Made by a program: the position numbers and the translations under genes. A stretch of 64,000 nt of DNA from positions 310,001-374,000 of the forward strand of contig NZ_JAGGLD010000001.1 in the NCBI RefSeq assembly GCF_017874255.1, written 5' to 3'. This DNA comes from Paenibacillus shirakamiensis (GTDB taxonomy: Bacteria; Bacillota; Bacilli; Paenibacillales; Paenibacillaceae). The notes under the pieces were generated by a model. That model saw only the letters and a list, made by a program, of their open reading frames with translations. It was not told where the DNA came from and did no database searches. Below are positions 7,983 through 15,897 of the stretch, in pieces (position 1 is the stretch's first letter; the number at the start of each line of letters is the position of its first letter).

Positions 7983-7998
7983 AGGAAACAAATTGTTG
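7983..7998. promoter_or_regulatory. right operator-like arm
   Basis: GGAAACAAATTGTTGC is the inverted partner of 7921-7936 and falls just after the expected transcription start of the plus-strand promoter, a typical repressor position. Confidence 0.65.
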
Positions 7999-8047
7999 CC
8001 TTAAAATGAGAATATATTTTAAAAATAGAAAAAGAGGAGGACAGGTG

Positions 8048-8326
8048 ATGGGAACAGCAGACATGGTGAATTTAGAGAAATGGTTGCCTCTAGCGGAGAA
8101 ATATGGCCTGTCTGTCGTGCTTTCGTTCATATTATTGTTATTTGTAGGCATGGTGGTTCGCATGATTGTGAGAGGGGATCTTGTGCCGCGGAGTATGTTA
8201 GAGCGAGCAGAAGAGGATCGGGATCGACTTCAAGCCATATTGGATCGGGAGCGGGAGGGGTTCATGAATCCGTTATTGGACATGGTTAAGCATTTGAAGC
8301 AAGATTATACCTCGAAGAACGACTAG
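8048..8326 (+). CDS. one-helix membrane protein with charged tail
   Basis: A 92-residue protein: a short amphipathic lead, a TM helix (LSVVLSFILLLFVGMVVRMIV, about residues 20-40), then a strongly charged coiled-coil-like tail (SMLERAEEDRDRLQAILDRE). Such proteins are frequent in phage and element gene sets. An upstream in-frame ATG lacks a ribosome binding site; AGGAGG is 7 bases before the chosen ATG. It is driven by a consensus promoter flanked by operator-like arms and so is probably the gene silenced by the divergent XRE protein. Confidence 0.8.
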   Translation: MGTADMVNLEKWLPLAEKYGLSVVLSFILLLFVGMVVRMIVRGDLVPRSMLERAEEDRDRLQAILDREREGFMNPLLDMVKHLKQDYTSKND

Positions 8327-8407
8327 ATCATGGGAATTGATAGAGGATTAGAAAATAAATCGAATGGGTGATTAGTCTCTTTTATAAGAAAAAGGAAAGC
8401 CCCACAC

Positions 8408-8521
8408 ATGTCAGACTTTAAGAACTACGGATCTGATGATACTACTGTGAATCATACTAATGCATGGGCAGAATTTCTATCGAGCGGGTTAATCAACATT
8501 CAGGAAATAAGTAAGGCTTGA
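8408..8521 (+). CDS. short hypothetical ORF, possibly frameshifted
   Basis: A 37-codon ORF (MSDFKNYGSDDTT start) has AAGGAAAG upstream. Just after its stop, the next frame remains open from about 8513 to 8604 and reads like a protein (LDIHTIIVIYLDRIKDTVRL), which suggests one longer gene broken by a one-base change. No family recognised. Confidence 0.4.
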   Translation: MSDFKNYGSDDTTVNHTNAWAEFLSSGLINIQEISKA

Positions 8522-8712
8522 AGAGTCTAGATATCCATACAATCATCGTAATTTATCTAGATCGAATTAAAGATACAGTTCGACTTTTAACAAAGAAAAT
8601 GTAGCTATGGAATGTATCTCTAATATATTTCTTTGAGAACAAGGCATATACCCAGCCTAATGCAGAGGTGCAGGCATAAGGTGGGATATAACCATTTCAA
8701 GGAGGAATATTC

Positions 8713-9018
8713 ATGAATAGTTCAACAGGGTCGGTGCCCCATACTCCCCATTTGGTAGCACCTCAAACGACGTATACGGCACCATCGAACACTACAGTTG
8801 AGATTGAAGCAGGGCAGGTATACACCAGTAATATGTACACTATACCTACACACAAAATTGCTCCACAGTATAGCCACCACCATAAGCATCATTATCCAGC
8901 TCCTGCCCCTTATGCTCCAGCTTGTCCACCTTCACAAGATTTCTGGGGTTCAAGTGGATATATACTCGTTTTATTTATTTTGCTTGTAATTATAAGCCGG
9001 GGTCTCGGTTCTTATTAA
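8713..9018 (+). CDS. His/Pro-rich YjcZ-tailed spore-coat-like protein
   Basis: A 101-residue protein. The first 80 residues are low complexity, rich in Thr, Pro, Tyr and His, with a cluster YSHHHKHHYPAPAPYAP. The last 25 (FWGSSGYILVLFILLVIIS) form one hydrophobic helix resembling the YjcZ sporulation-protein motif. AAGGAGG with proper spacing precedes the ATG. It resembles spore-coat or spore-surface proteins; metal binding by the His cluster is only an inference. Confidence 0.75.
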   Translation: MNSSTGSVPHTPHLVAPQTTYTAPSNTTVEIEAGQVYTSNMYTIPTHKIAPQYSHHHKHHYPAPAPYAPACPPSQDFWGSSGYILVLFILLVIISRGLGSY

Positions 9019-9040
9019 TTGCTTAAGTTGAGGTAAATGA

Positions 9041-9085
9041 ATACACAAAAAGCGGTTTTCTTAGCGAAACCGCTTATTTGTGTAT
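9041..9085 (+). terminator. bidirectional terminator
   Basis: AAGCGGTTT / AAACCGCTT, extended outwards by ATACACAAA / TTTGTGTAT. T-rich tracts flank both sides, serving the coat-like gene and the minus-strand deacetylase. Confidence 0.85.
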
Positions 9086-9152
9086 GCGATTTAAAATAAT
9101 TAGTGTTCTAAAGAGAGGTTCTAAGGAGAAACTGCTGGCTTTCCATCATTTC

Positions 9153-9905
9153 TTATTTTTTTACGGGTTCTGCATGTTTTTTCAACTTTATTAATTCACT
9201 TACCGTGATACATGTGTAGCCACGTTTTTCAATCTCCGGCAATATTGCCTTCAGAGCAGCCACAGTTTGAGTAGGACCTTCTACATGATCATGCATTAAA
9301 ATAATGTCCCCATTACGTAGGTTGTTGAGCACTTTATTTACGATACGTTGGACACCGGGACGTGCCCAATCTCTTGTATCTTGATGCCAAGACCATAAGA
9401 CCACTTGATATCCCTTGCTATGACTTTTTTGAACAATACGGTTGTTATAAAAGCCACCGGGCGGGCGGAATAACATGGTGTGAATACCCGTTACTTTAAA
9501 GATCGCATCTTCAGTAGATAGGATCTCTTGATCCAGACGTGCAGAATTATTCTTATTAAAATAAGTGTGGTTGTAAGTATGGTTGCCAATCTCGTGGCCT
9601 TGTTTGGCCGTAAGCTTCAATATATCGGGGAATCTTTCGACGCGATTGCCAACAACAAAGAACGTAGCCTTGGCATGATACTGTTCTAACAAATGGAGTA
9701 TGGCTGGCGTCTGCTTGGGATCAGGACCATCATCAAAAGTTAGAGCAACCACTTTTTTGTCAGTAGGTACTTCCCATACAATCTCGCCTCGGGGTTCATA
9801 ATAATCTCTTCCCGTAGGTTTTATGGCATCTGCGTGAGCGAAGGAAAAGATTCCACTAGCTGTCATGCCCAAGAGCAAAAGGGAAACAATACGTTTTATG
9901 TTCAT
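9153..9905 (-). CDS. polysaccharide deacetylase (NodB family), exported
   Basis: A 250-residue carbohydrate esterase family 4 enzyme. A signal peptide (about residues 1-26, KRIVSLLLLGMTASGIFSFAHA) is followed by the NodB domain with all motifs in order: TFDDGPD (catalytic base and metal Asp), HTYNHTY (metal His), RPPGG, WSWHQDTRDW and ILMHDH. It most likely removes N-acetyl groups from peptidoglycan or chitin-like glycans outside the membrane, comparable to PdaA-type enzymes. Single-gene unit with GGAG ribosome binding site; the exact substrate cannot be read. Confidence 0.92.
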   Translation of the reverse strand: MNIKRIVSLLLLGMTASGIFSFAHADAIKPTGRDYYEPRGEIVWEVPTDKKVVALTFDDGPDPKQTPAILHLLEQYHAKATFFVVGNRVERFPDILKLTAKQGHEIGNHTYNHTYFNKNNSARLDQEILSTEDAIFKVTGIHTMLFRPPGGFYNNRIVQKSHSKGYQVVLWSWHQDTRDWARPGVQRIVNKVLNNLRNGDIILMHDHVEGPTQTVAALKAILPEIEKRGYTCITVSELIKLKKHAEPVKK

Positions 9906-10087
9906 GCTGATCTCCTTTGGCTCGTCCTAATATAAGATATAGTATGATGATTAATAAATTATTTTATTAATTTTCAAAATAGTGTTGACACTTATTCAAT
10001 ATTCATGATATGATCTATCTCGTCGCCAATGATTTAAATAGTGCCTTGAACACAACGTACATATTTGTATCAGAGCTTCACTATTCT

Positions 10088-10173
10088 GCCGGGGTGGCGG
10101 AATTGGCAGACGCACAGGACTTAAAATCCTGCGGTAGGTGACTACCGTACCGGTTCGATCCCGGTCCTCGGCA
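10088..10173 (+). tRNA. tRNA-Leu (TAA)
   Basis: An 86-base class II tRNA. Acceptor GCCGGGG / CCTCGGC, anticodon loop CTTAAAA (TAA), a long variable arm (GCGGTAGGTGACTACCGT) and T-arm GGTTCGATCCC are all present. CCA is not encoded. Confidence 0.96.
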
Positions 10174-10186
10174 TATAACTTTTCAC

Positions 10187-10230
10187 AAAGACGCTTCCTC
10201 ATCACAAATGAGGGAGCGTCTTTGCTTTTA
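10187..10230 (+). terminator. tRNA-Leu terminator
   Basis: A 16-bp stem from AAAGACGCTTCCTCAT to ATGAGGGAGCGTCTTT (one mismatch) with loop CACAA; a modest T tract follows. Confidence 0.85.
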
Positions 10231-10430
10231 CATCAAATTTTCAGAAAAATGTATCTATACGGCAAAGTAATTTTCTTAAACTTATTTTAATTTACATCTA
10301 TAAATTATGAGGATAATACTGTAAAATACAGGCTGATGTTAAATTTAATAGGAGTCTGCATTTTTGGCATCAATGGACTATATTTATCATAGGCATAAGT
10401 TTAGAAATTCATCATCTTAGGGGGGATAAA

Positions 10431-11090
10431 ATGTTCGGAAATGACTGGGATCAGGTTCTCGAAGAGGAGTTAAAGAAACCTTATTTTATACATCTTCAGC
10501 AATGGCTGAATCAGGAATATGAAGAACATGTGGTATATCCACCTCGAGAGTGTGTGTATGAAGCATTGCGACTGACTTCTCATCAAAACACCAGAGTGGT
10601 TATCCTTGGTCAAGATCCTTATCATGGTCAAGGTCAGGCACATGGCTTAAGCTTCTCTGTACGCCCTGGTGTTAGAATTCCTCCTTCACTTAGGAATATC
10701 TACAAAGAATTATCGAGTGATCTGAGTATTCCCGTTCCGCATACGGGAACACTTACGCCATGGGCTGAGCAAGGCGTATTATTATTAAATAATGTGCTTA
10801 CTGTGCGAGAGGGCGCAGCTGGGTCACATCAAGGTAAAGGATGGGAGTCTTTTACGGATACTGTAATTCAAGCTTTGAATGCAAGGCAGAATCCTCTTGT
10901 ATTTATACTGTGGGGATCTCATGCTCAGAGAAAAGGCTCAAGTATCGATAATACGAGGCATGAGGTAATTAAGTCAGTACATCCTAGTCCTCTGTCAGCA
11001 AGACGTGGCTTTTTTGGAAGTAGACCTTTTTCAGCGACGAATCGGTTCCTAGAGCACCATGGGCAAGTGCCCATTCAGTGGAATATTTAG
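10431..11090 (+). CDS. ung: uracil-DNA glycosylase
   Basis: Removes uracil from DNA as the first step of base excision repair. 219 residues, normal for family 1. The catalytic loop GQDPYHGQGQAHGLSFSV carries the activating Asp (about residue 62), and HPSPLSARRGFFG supplies the catalytic His and the minor-groove loop. ATG is preceded by GGGGGG-rich Shine-Dalgarno. The following gene starts 44 bases after its stop. Confidence 0.97.
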   Translation: MFGNDWDQVLEEELKKPYFIHLQQWLNQEYEEHVVYPPRECVYEALRLTSHQNTRVVILGQDPYHGQGQAHGLSFSVRPGVRIPPSLRNIYKELSSDLSIPVPHTGTLTPWAEQGVLLLNNVLTVREGAAGSHQGKGWESFTDTVIQALNARQNPLVFILWGSHAQRKGSSIDNTRHEVIKSVHPSPLSARRGFFGSRPFSATNRFLEHHGQVPIQWNI

Positions 11091-11134
11091 ATACTTATCT
11101 TCTATTAGGATTTAGCCCAAGGGGGGGACCTCAC

Positions 11135-11569
11135 ATGCGTTATGAAGATTGGATTGGGCAGGACGTCATTGTGTATTGTCAGCAGCAGGATGACATTTAT
11201 AGTGGAACCATCGAAGGCTGGGATCGAGCAGCACGTAGACTTTTATTAGGGCCCAGACCTATGGCGATACCCATTGATGATATTATTCGTATCCAGCCCG
11301 GAAGCCGGGGAAGGAAGAATGCACGTAGAGCCATAAAGTCCAAGACGGATAAAGCATCTGCGCATTCAGTAGGCTATGTCATGAAGAATCACGTGCAATT
11401 TGATAACGCCATCTATTTTAAATCTCCGGTAACGATATGGAAAGGGGACAAGCTTCTATACTTCCGTACCGTAATTCATGTTCATACGGATCAAGAAGTA
11501 GTTCTAGCAAGTGGCGAGACTTTAGATAAAACAAATCACGTATTTGTTGTAAGATCCATTCGTGGCTGA
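11135..11569 (+). CDS. hypothetical protein with Sm-like N-terminus
   Basis: A 144-residue protein. The first 60 residues (WIGQDVIVYCQQQDDIYSG then IEGWDRAARRLLLG and IDDIIRIQPG) have the strand pattern of a small Sm/SH3-like barrel, like the short proteins elsewhere in this window. A basic linker and a second beta-rich part follow. The frame opens in the end of ung, but GGGGGGG is placed 7 bases before the ATG chosen here. No family recognised. Confidence 0.7.
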   Translation: MRYEDWIGQDVIVYCQQQDDIYSGTIEGWDRAARRLLLGPRPMAIPIDDIIRIQPGSRGRKNARRAIKSKTDKASAHSVGYVMKNHVQFDNAIYFKSPVTIWKGDKLLYFRTVIHVHTDQEVVLASGETLDKTNHVFVVRSIRG

Positions 11570-11709
11570 ATGGGTCTTTTTACTTATATTGAAGGCTTTT
11601 CCGTGTAAAAGGTTAACAAATGCTCTTATCGTGTCGATACATAGAGGGGAAAGCCATATTTATGAACTAATAATTATCATCAAGACCAACAAAGGAGAGA
11701 AAAAGAATT

Positions 11710-13863
11710 ATGGGGAACAGGAAAATAAGTAAATGGTTTCTTGTCATCATGCTGCTAGCCGCAGCCGTATTTCCAGCGAACGTCTTTGCCGCCTCCGGCG
11801 ATGTAACTTCTATTGAATTCGATAACGCATCTGCTGTTCATCTGTATGTATCCGAGACGACGCAGCAATTGAAAGTGTTAGCTAAGATTGAAGGGACTAC
11901 GGACAAGAAGGATGTCACGAGCGATACCACTTGGATTTCGTCTGATCCTCTCATTATTAAGGTGGATAAGGGTCTTCTAACTCCACTCAAGAACGGAAAG
12001 GTCACCATTACAGCGAAATACAAAAATCTTAATTTAAGTCTAACAGCAGACGCTGCTTATTTATTTAAGGAACTCAAACTTGATAAGCCGGACAATGTGG
12101 AATACAAACTAGGAGATGACAATCTCACAGTTAAAGCTCAAGCCATTGAGAACGATGGGACAAGCAATGATGTCACCACTAGTGCAGATTGGACCTCTTC
12201 TGCTACCTCGGTAGCCACAATCTCAGCAGGCAAACTAACGCTTATAAGCAAAGGTGAAACAACGATAACGGCCAAGTACAAAGGCTTTGCTACGTCTTTC
12301 AAATTGACAGTATCCTCTCCTTATAGCGATCTGGATCTTGAAGCTGTAGGTCAACCCGATGGGGATGTAGAAATGTTAGTCGGTGATAATCCTATTCAAA
12401 TTAAAGCAAATGCGGAATTAGCTTCAGATGACACCGTTCAAGATATTGCAGCAAATGCGGATTGGAAGTCATCAGATCCGGGTGTAGTTACGGTTGATAA
12501 AGGAAAGATTACGGCTGTATCCACAGGTAGCTCCATTATCACAGCATCTTACCGTGGAGCAACTGCTCAGGTTACAGTATTAGTACGTACTAAATATGAA
12601 GTAATACTGCTAAACCCTTCGGAAGAGCAGACATTATTCCTAAGTGATGCTCCTCTCAAAGTAGAAGCTTCCGTTAGAAATGATGTGAACACGCGTCTTG
12701 TAGTGACAGAAGAAGCAGATTGGACCTCCTCTAACCCGCTAGCTGCTACGGTAACCAAAGGTGTGGTTACTCCCAAGCAGGCAGGTACAGCAGTCATTAA
12801 AGTGAAATATTTGGGGCTTACCAAGGAATTTAAAGTAACAGTTTTCCCTACGCTAACGAAGATTACAGCTGATAAGACTTCTATCGACATGTTCAAGGGA
12901 GAAACGGAAAGTTTGCCTAAAGTTACGGGGACTACGCTCGACGATAAATCGCAAGATATCTCGTCATTAATGCAGTGGAAAAGCAGCAACCAGGACATCA
13001 TCAAGATCGATAACAATAAACTGACTGCCGTGGGAACAGGGAAGGCAACACTTACGGGTAAGATCGGTACGGCAAGTCCTATTGTGGTTGAGGTGATGGT
13101 GCAAGAGAAAGCACTCGTACTTCTTCCGGCGGATGATTCGCTGAATGTTGTGATAGGTAAAGAATATGATCTACCCAAAGTGAACGCCGTTCGCGAGAAT
13201 GGTGACGAAGAGAACATCACAGATAAGATTGAATGGAGTCTTAGCGGGACAAGTGCTGTTCTAAAAAACAATAAAATCAAAGGCCTCGTTAAAGGTAACG
13301 TGATCCTTAAGGGAACGTATCTGAATCTAAGTATCAAAATCCCAGTAACGGTGGAACCTCAGATTAGCAAAATTATTGTAGAACCCATTTCAATGGAGTT
13401 AGCCTTGAAAAAAACAAAATCCATCAAAGTTACAGGGATTTATACGAATGGAACTAAAATAACGCTTAGTAACAAAATCGATTGGGTTTCCTCAGATCTG
13501 AACGTAGTGACGGTATCGGGTTCCACGGTGAAATCTATCGGAGAAGGTTCGGCTACACTAAAAGGATCTTATCAAGATATGGCTGTGAAGCTGGATATCA
13601 AAGTAGTACCTACGCTTCTTAAGATCGCTACGCCGGACAAAAAGCTAATGCTAGCGATAGGTGGAGTGAAGACAGTTGCGCTCACGGCGCTTTATGATAC
13701 AGGAGCAGAACCTTCTATTGTAGGGAGTGCTATATGGACTAGCTCTAAGCCTTCTGTGGCGACTGTATCTGCTGGGAAAATTGAAGCTATATCAAAAGGA
13801 ACCACCACGATTAAAGCCAAATATCTAAATAAAACCATCAGCATAACAATTACCGTAAAATAA
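11710..13863 (+). CDS. exported protein with about eight Big2 Ig-like repeats
   Basis: A 717-residue protein with a signal peptide (KRK-type n-region, LVIMLLAAAVFPANVFAA) followed wholly by bacterial Ig-like (Big2) repeats. At least eight repeat units can be counted from the recurring W-x-S-S core and the closing 'G-x-x-T-I-x-A-x-Y' strand. No catalytic domain, LPXTG motif or SLH domain is visible, so anchoring is unclear; it may be a secreted or cell-wall-associated spacer or adhesin. Clean AAGGAGAG before the ATG and a terminator directly downstream. A 256-residue minus-strand ORF inside it is a shadow. Confidence 0.88.
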   Translation: MGNRKISKWFLVIMLLAAAVFPANVFAASGDVTSIEFDNASAVHLYVSETTQQLKVLAKIEGTTDKKDVTSDTTWISSDPLIIKVDKGLLTPLKNGKVTITAKYKNLNLSLTADAAYLFKELKLDKPDNVEYKLGDDNLTVKAQAIENDGTSNDVTTSADWTSSATSVATISAGKLTLISKGETTITAKYKGFATSFKLTVSSPYSDLDLEAVGQPDGDVEMLVGDNPIQIKANAELASDDTVQDIAANADWKSSDPGVVTVDKGKITAVSTGSSIITASYRGATAQVTVLVRTKYEVILLNPSEEQTLFLSDAPLKVEASVRNDVNTRLVVTEEADWTSSNPLAATVTKGVVTPKQAGTAVIKVKYLGLTKEFKVTVFPTLTKITADKTSIDMFKGETESLPKVTGTTLDDKSQDISSLMQWKSSNQDIIKIDNNKLTAVGTGKATLTGKIGTASPIVVEVMVQEKALVLLPADDSLNVVIGKEYDLPKVNAVRENGDEENITDKIEWSLSGTSAVLKNNKIKGLVKGNVILKGTYLNLSIKIPVTVEPQISKIIVEPISMELALKKTKSIKVTGIYTNGTKITLSNKIDWVSSDLNVVTVSGSTVKSIGEGSATLKGSYQDMAVKLDIKVVPTLLKIATPDKKLMLAIGGVKTVALTALYDTGAEPSIVGSAIWTSSKPSVATVSAGKIEAISKGTTTIKAKYLNKTISITITVK

Positions 13864-13872
13864 TGAACACAT

Positions 13873-13900
13873 AAAGCCTCCTGTAAAGGAGGTTTTTTTG
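13873..13900 (+). terminator. terminator of the Big2 gene
   Basis: CCTCCT / AGGAGG stem followed by seven T. Confidence 0.9.
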
Positions 13901-13984
13901 TATAGAAGAATTAATCCTCATTGAATTTATCGGAATAAAGCTTTATATTGATTTAAATAAGTTCAAGACGAAGGGATGGCTAGG

Positions 13985-14389
13985 ATGAGAGAAATACCGG
14001 AATCTTATGTAAAAATAAATCAAGCTGGGATTGTTCTATTTGTAATCTTATCTTTTGTGTCACATCAGCCATGGATTCTTTTTGCTCTTTGGCTTATCCA
14101 GGTGATTGGTTTGACCACGGGCTTCAATCTGTTTGTAGGGACTGCAAAAACTTGGGTTAAGAAGAGTAAAGGCACACAGGCATTAGAACTTCAGCGGTTT
14201 AACAATAGTCTGGCTGTCGGCTTTCTGACTTGTTCACTTCTTGCATTTATAGTGGGCTGGAATACGTTAGGCTACATATTCGCCACGATGCTGCTTATTG
14301 CGGCTTTCGTTGCTCTGTCAGGATACTGCATCGGATGTACAGTTTATTTTCAATACAAGCAATTTAAAGCTAAGCAGCGACGTGTATAA
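13985..14389 (+). CDS. DUF4395 membrane protein
   Basis: A 134-residue integral membrane protein with about four hydrophobic segments and the family signature toward the C-terminus, SGYCIGC, preceded by LQRFNNSLA. The function of DUF4395 is unknown; the two Cys of CxxxC-type spacing hint at a redox or metal role. An ATG three codons upstream abuts the AAGGG site, so the second ATG with a 9-base spacer is taken as the start. Confidence 0.82.
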   Translation: MREIPESYVKINQAGIVLFVILSFVSHQPWILFALWLIQVIGLTTGFNLFVGTAKTWVKKSKGTQALELQRFNNSLAVGFLTCSLLAFIVGWNTLGYIFATMLLIAAFVALSGYCIGCTVYFQYKQFKAKQRRV

Positions 14390-14470
14390 TTCCTGGATTG
14401 ATTTGGAATGCAGCTTCCGTTTATAATTGGAACATGCGTTCCCAAATCTTATCGTAAAGGAATTACAACT

Positions 14471-15388
14471 ATGACAAGCTTTATAGGTCCAAAAGGTTCA
14501 ACGTTAGGCGCGCGTGTAAAGTTCAAATCTACTTGGAATAGAATGTTTCTTTTTGTCGTCTTCCTCCTCGTATCTATCCTCTTATCTTCCTGCACATTCT
14601 CAAGTAAACCTGATCCCACACCTGTAAAGGGTGGACTTCGCATTGTTTATTTAAATGTTGGCCAAGGAGCATCGCAGTTATTAATCAGTCCTTCTGGCAA
14701 GACCATGCTAATTGATGCAGGGAACAACGATCAAGAACAAGTGGTATTGGATGATCTGAAGCGTTATGGAATTAAAAGACTTGATATTGTAGTGGGTACC
14801 CACCCGGATGCAGATCACATTGGTGGTCTAGACAAAGTAATTGATCAATTAGATATAGGCAAAGTCTACATGCCTAGAATATCGTCAACAACGAAAACCT
14901 TCGAATCTGTACTTCGTTCCATACAAAAGAAGGGATTAAAGGTAGCTACCGCGAAATCAGGAGTAATCCTAGATTGGGATCCGCAAGTAGAGGTCAAGAT
15001 GTTAGCTCCCTTGCAAACCTATGAGGACAACAATAATATGAGCGCTGTAATGCGAGTTGCTTACGGTAAGACATCTTTTCTTTTTACAGGGGATGCAGAG
15101 TCGGTTAGCGAGAAAGATATGATAGCATCTAGGCAAGAGCTCCATGCCGATGTTTTACTAGTAGGGCATCATGGTTCCAAGTCCTCAACCACTCCCGCTT
15201 TCTTAAAGCAGGTTGCCCCTAAATATGCCATCATTCAATCTGGGGTCGACAATAAGTACGGACATCCTACACCAACCATTCTCGGCCGATTGAAGAAAGC
15301 TGGGATCATAGTGTACAGGAACGATACACAAGGAATTATTGATTTATCCTCCAATGGTACCAACATACAGATTACAACTGAGAGGTGA
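14471..15388 (+). CDS. ComEC/Rec2-like MBL-fold lipoprotein
   Basis: A 305-residue metallo-beta-lactamase fold hydrolase. A hydrophobic N-terminal segment ends in a lipobox (ILLSSC), then the enzyme domain follows: VGQGASQLL, IDAGNN, THPDADHIGG (HxDxDH metal site), FTGDAE and LLVGHHGSKSS. This is the stand-alone form of the ComEC C-terminal domain. The ATG has AAAGGA at 9 bases; an upstream ATG in frame has no ribosome binding site. Seven bases later comes a DUF3006 gene, a pairing often seen with this family. The substrate is unknown, probably extracellular nucleic acid or a phosphodiester. Confidence 0.87.
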   Translation: MTSFIGPKGSTLGARVKFKSTWNRMFLFVVFLLVSILLSSCTFSSKPDPTPVKGGLRIVYLNVGQGASQLLISPSGKTMLIDAGNNDQEQVVLDDLKRYGIKRLDIVVGTHPDADHIGGLDKVIDQLDIGKVYMPRISSTTKTFESVLRSIQKKGLKVATAKSGVILDWDPQVEVKMLAPLQTYEDNNNMSAVMRVAYGKTSFLFTGDAESVSEKDMIASRQELHADVLLVGHHGSKSSTTPAFLKQVAPKYAIIQSGVDNKYGHPTPTILGRLKKAGIIVYRNDTQGIIDLSSNGTNIQITTER

Positions 15389-15395
15389 TGAGATA

Positions 15396-15611
15396 ATGAA
15401 AGGAATCGTAGATGGCTTTGAAGATGAATTTTGTATTATTGAAATTAATGGAGAGTCCAAGGATATACCCAAACATCAAGTGCAGACAGGTGTAAAAACA
15501 GGAGACATAGTGGAATGGGACGGGCATACTTGGCTAACCAATCATAAGCAGACCGAAGCAAGGATTAAAGAGATTAAATCGTTGATGAATGATGTATGGG
15601 AGAAAGAATAA
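15396..15611 (+). CDS. DUF3006 protein
   Basis: A 71-residue protein matching DUF3006: MKGIVDGFEDEFCIIEING, then a GDIVEWDGHTW core, a small beta barrel. It is translationally linked to the MBL lipoprotein (GAGAGGTGA ribosome binding site overlaps that stop codon). Family function unknown; the conserved neighbourhood suggests a partner or regulator of the MBL protein. Confidence 0.85.
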   Translation: MKGIVDGFEDEFCIIEINGESKDIPKHQVQTGVKTGDIVEWDGHTWLTNHKQTEARIKEIKSLMNDVWEKE

Positions 15612-15613
15612 CA

Positions 15614-15694
15614 ACATTCAGAGCACTAGCCTATATTATTGCAGGTCATGCAGCCCATCATCATCAAATAATTGTTGAGAAGTATCTGGTATAG
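15614..15694 (+). pseudogene. C-terminal remnant of a DinB-family gene
   Basis: Directly after the DUF3006 stop an open 26-codon tail reads TFRALAYIIAGHAAHHHQI and ends normally. This is the final helix of DinB/YfiT-type proteins (pattern R-A-x-AYIIAGH-x-x-HH). No start codon or earlier domain is present, so the rest has been deleted. Confidence 0.7.
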
Positions 15695-15727
15695 GATTTG
15701 GAATCTGTGAAAATGTAGTATGCGTTA

Positions 15728-15762
15728 GAACTTACTTGAGGTAAGTTCTTTTTTTTTTTTGA
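15728..15762 (+). terminator. intrinsic terminator
   Basis: GAACTTAC / GTAAGTTC, loop TTGAG, then twelve T. It probably ends the MBL-DUF3006 transcript. Confidence 0.93.
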
Positions 15763-15897
15763 GGTTGCAGGCTTTTGAATAAATCCTCCATGTCGTTAGC
15801 TGTATCGTATATGTTCCTTCGCCATATAATCTGTTAAGGTGTCAAAGGTAGATAAGAACATTACAGACTAGACTTTAACGTGAAGAGGAGTTGTCCC

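Noticed and set aside
9996..10205. 69-residue minus-strand ORF
   Set aside because: It is the reverse complement of tRNA-Leu and its terminator.
12567..13337. 256-residue minus-strand ORF
   Set aside because: Lies wholly inside the Big2 repeat gene; low-complexity Ser/Leu/Val shadow of the repeats without a ribosome binding site.
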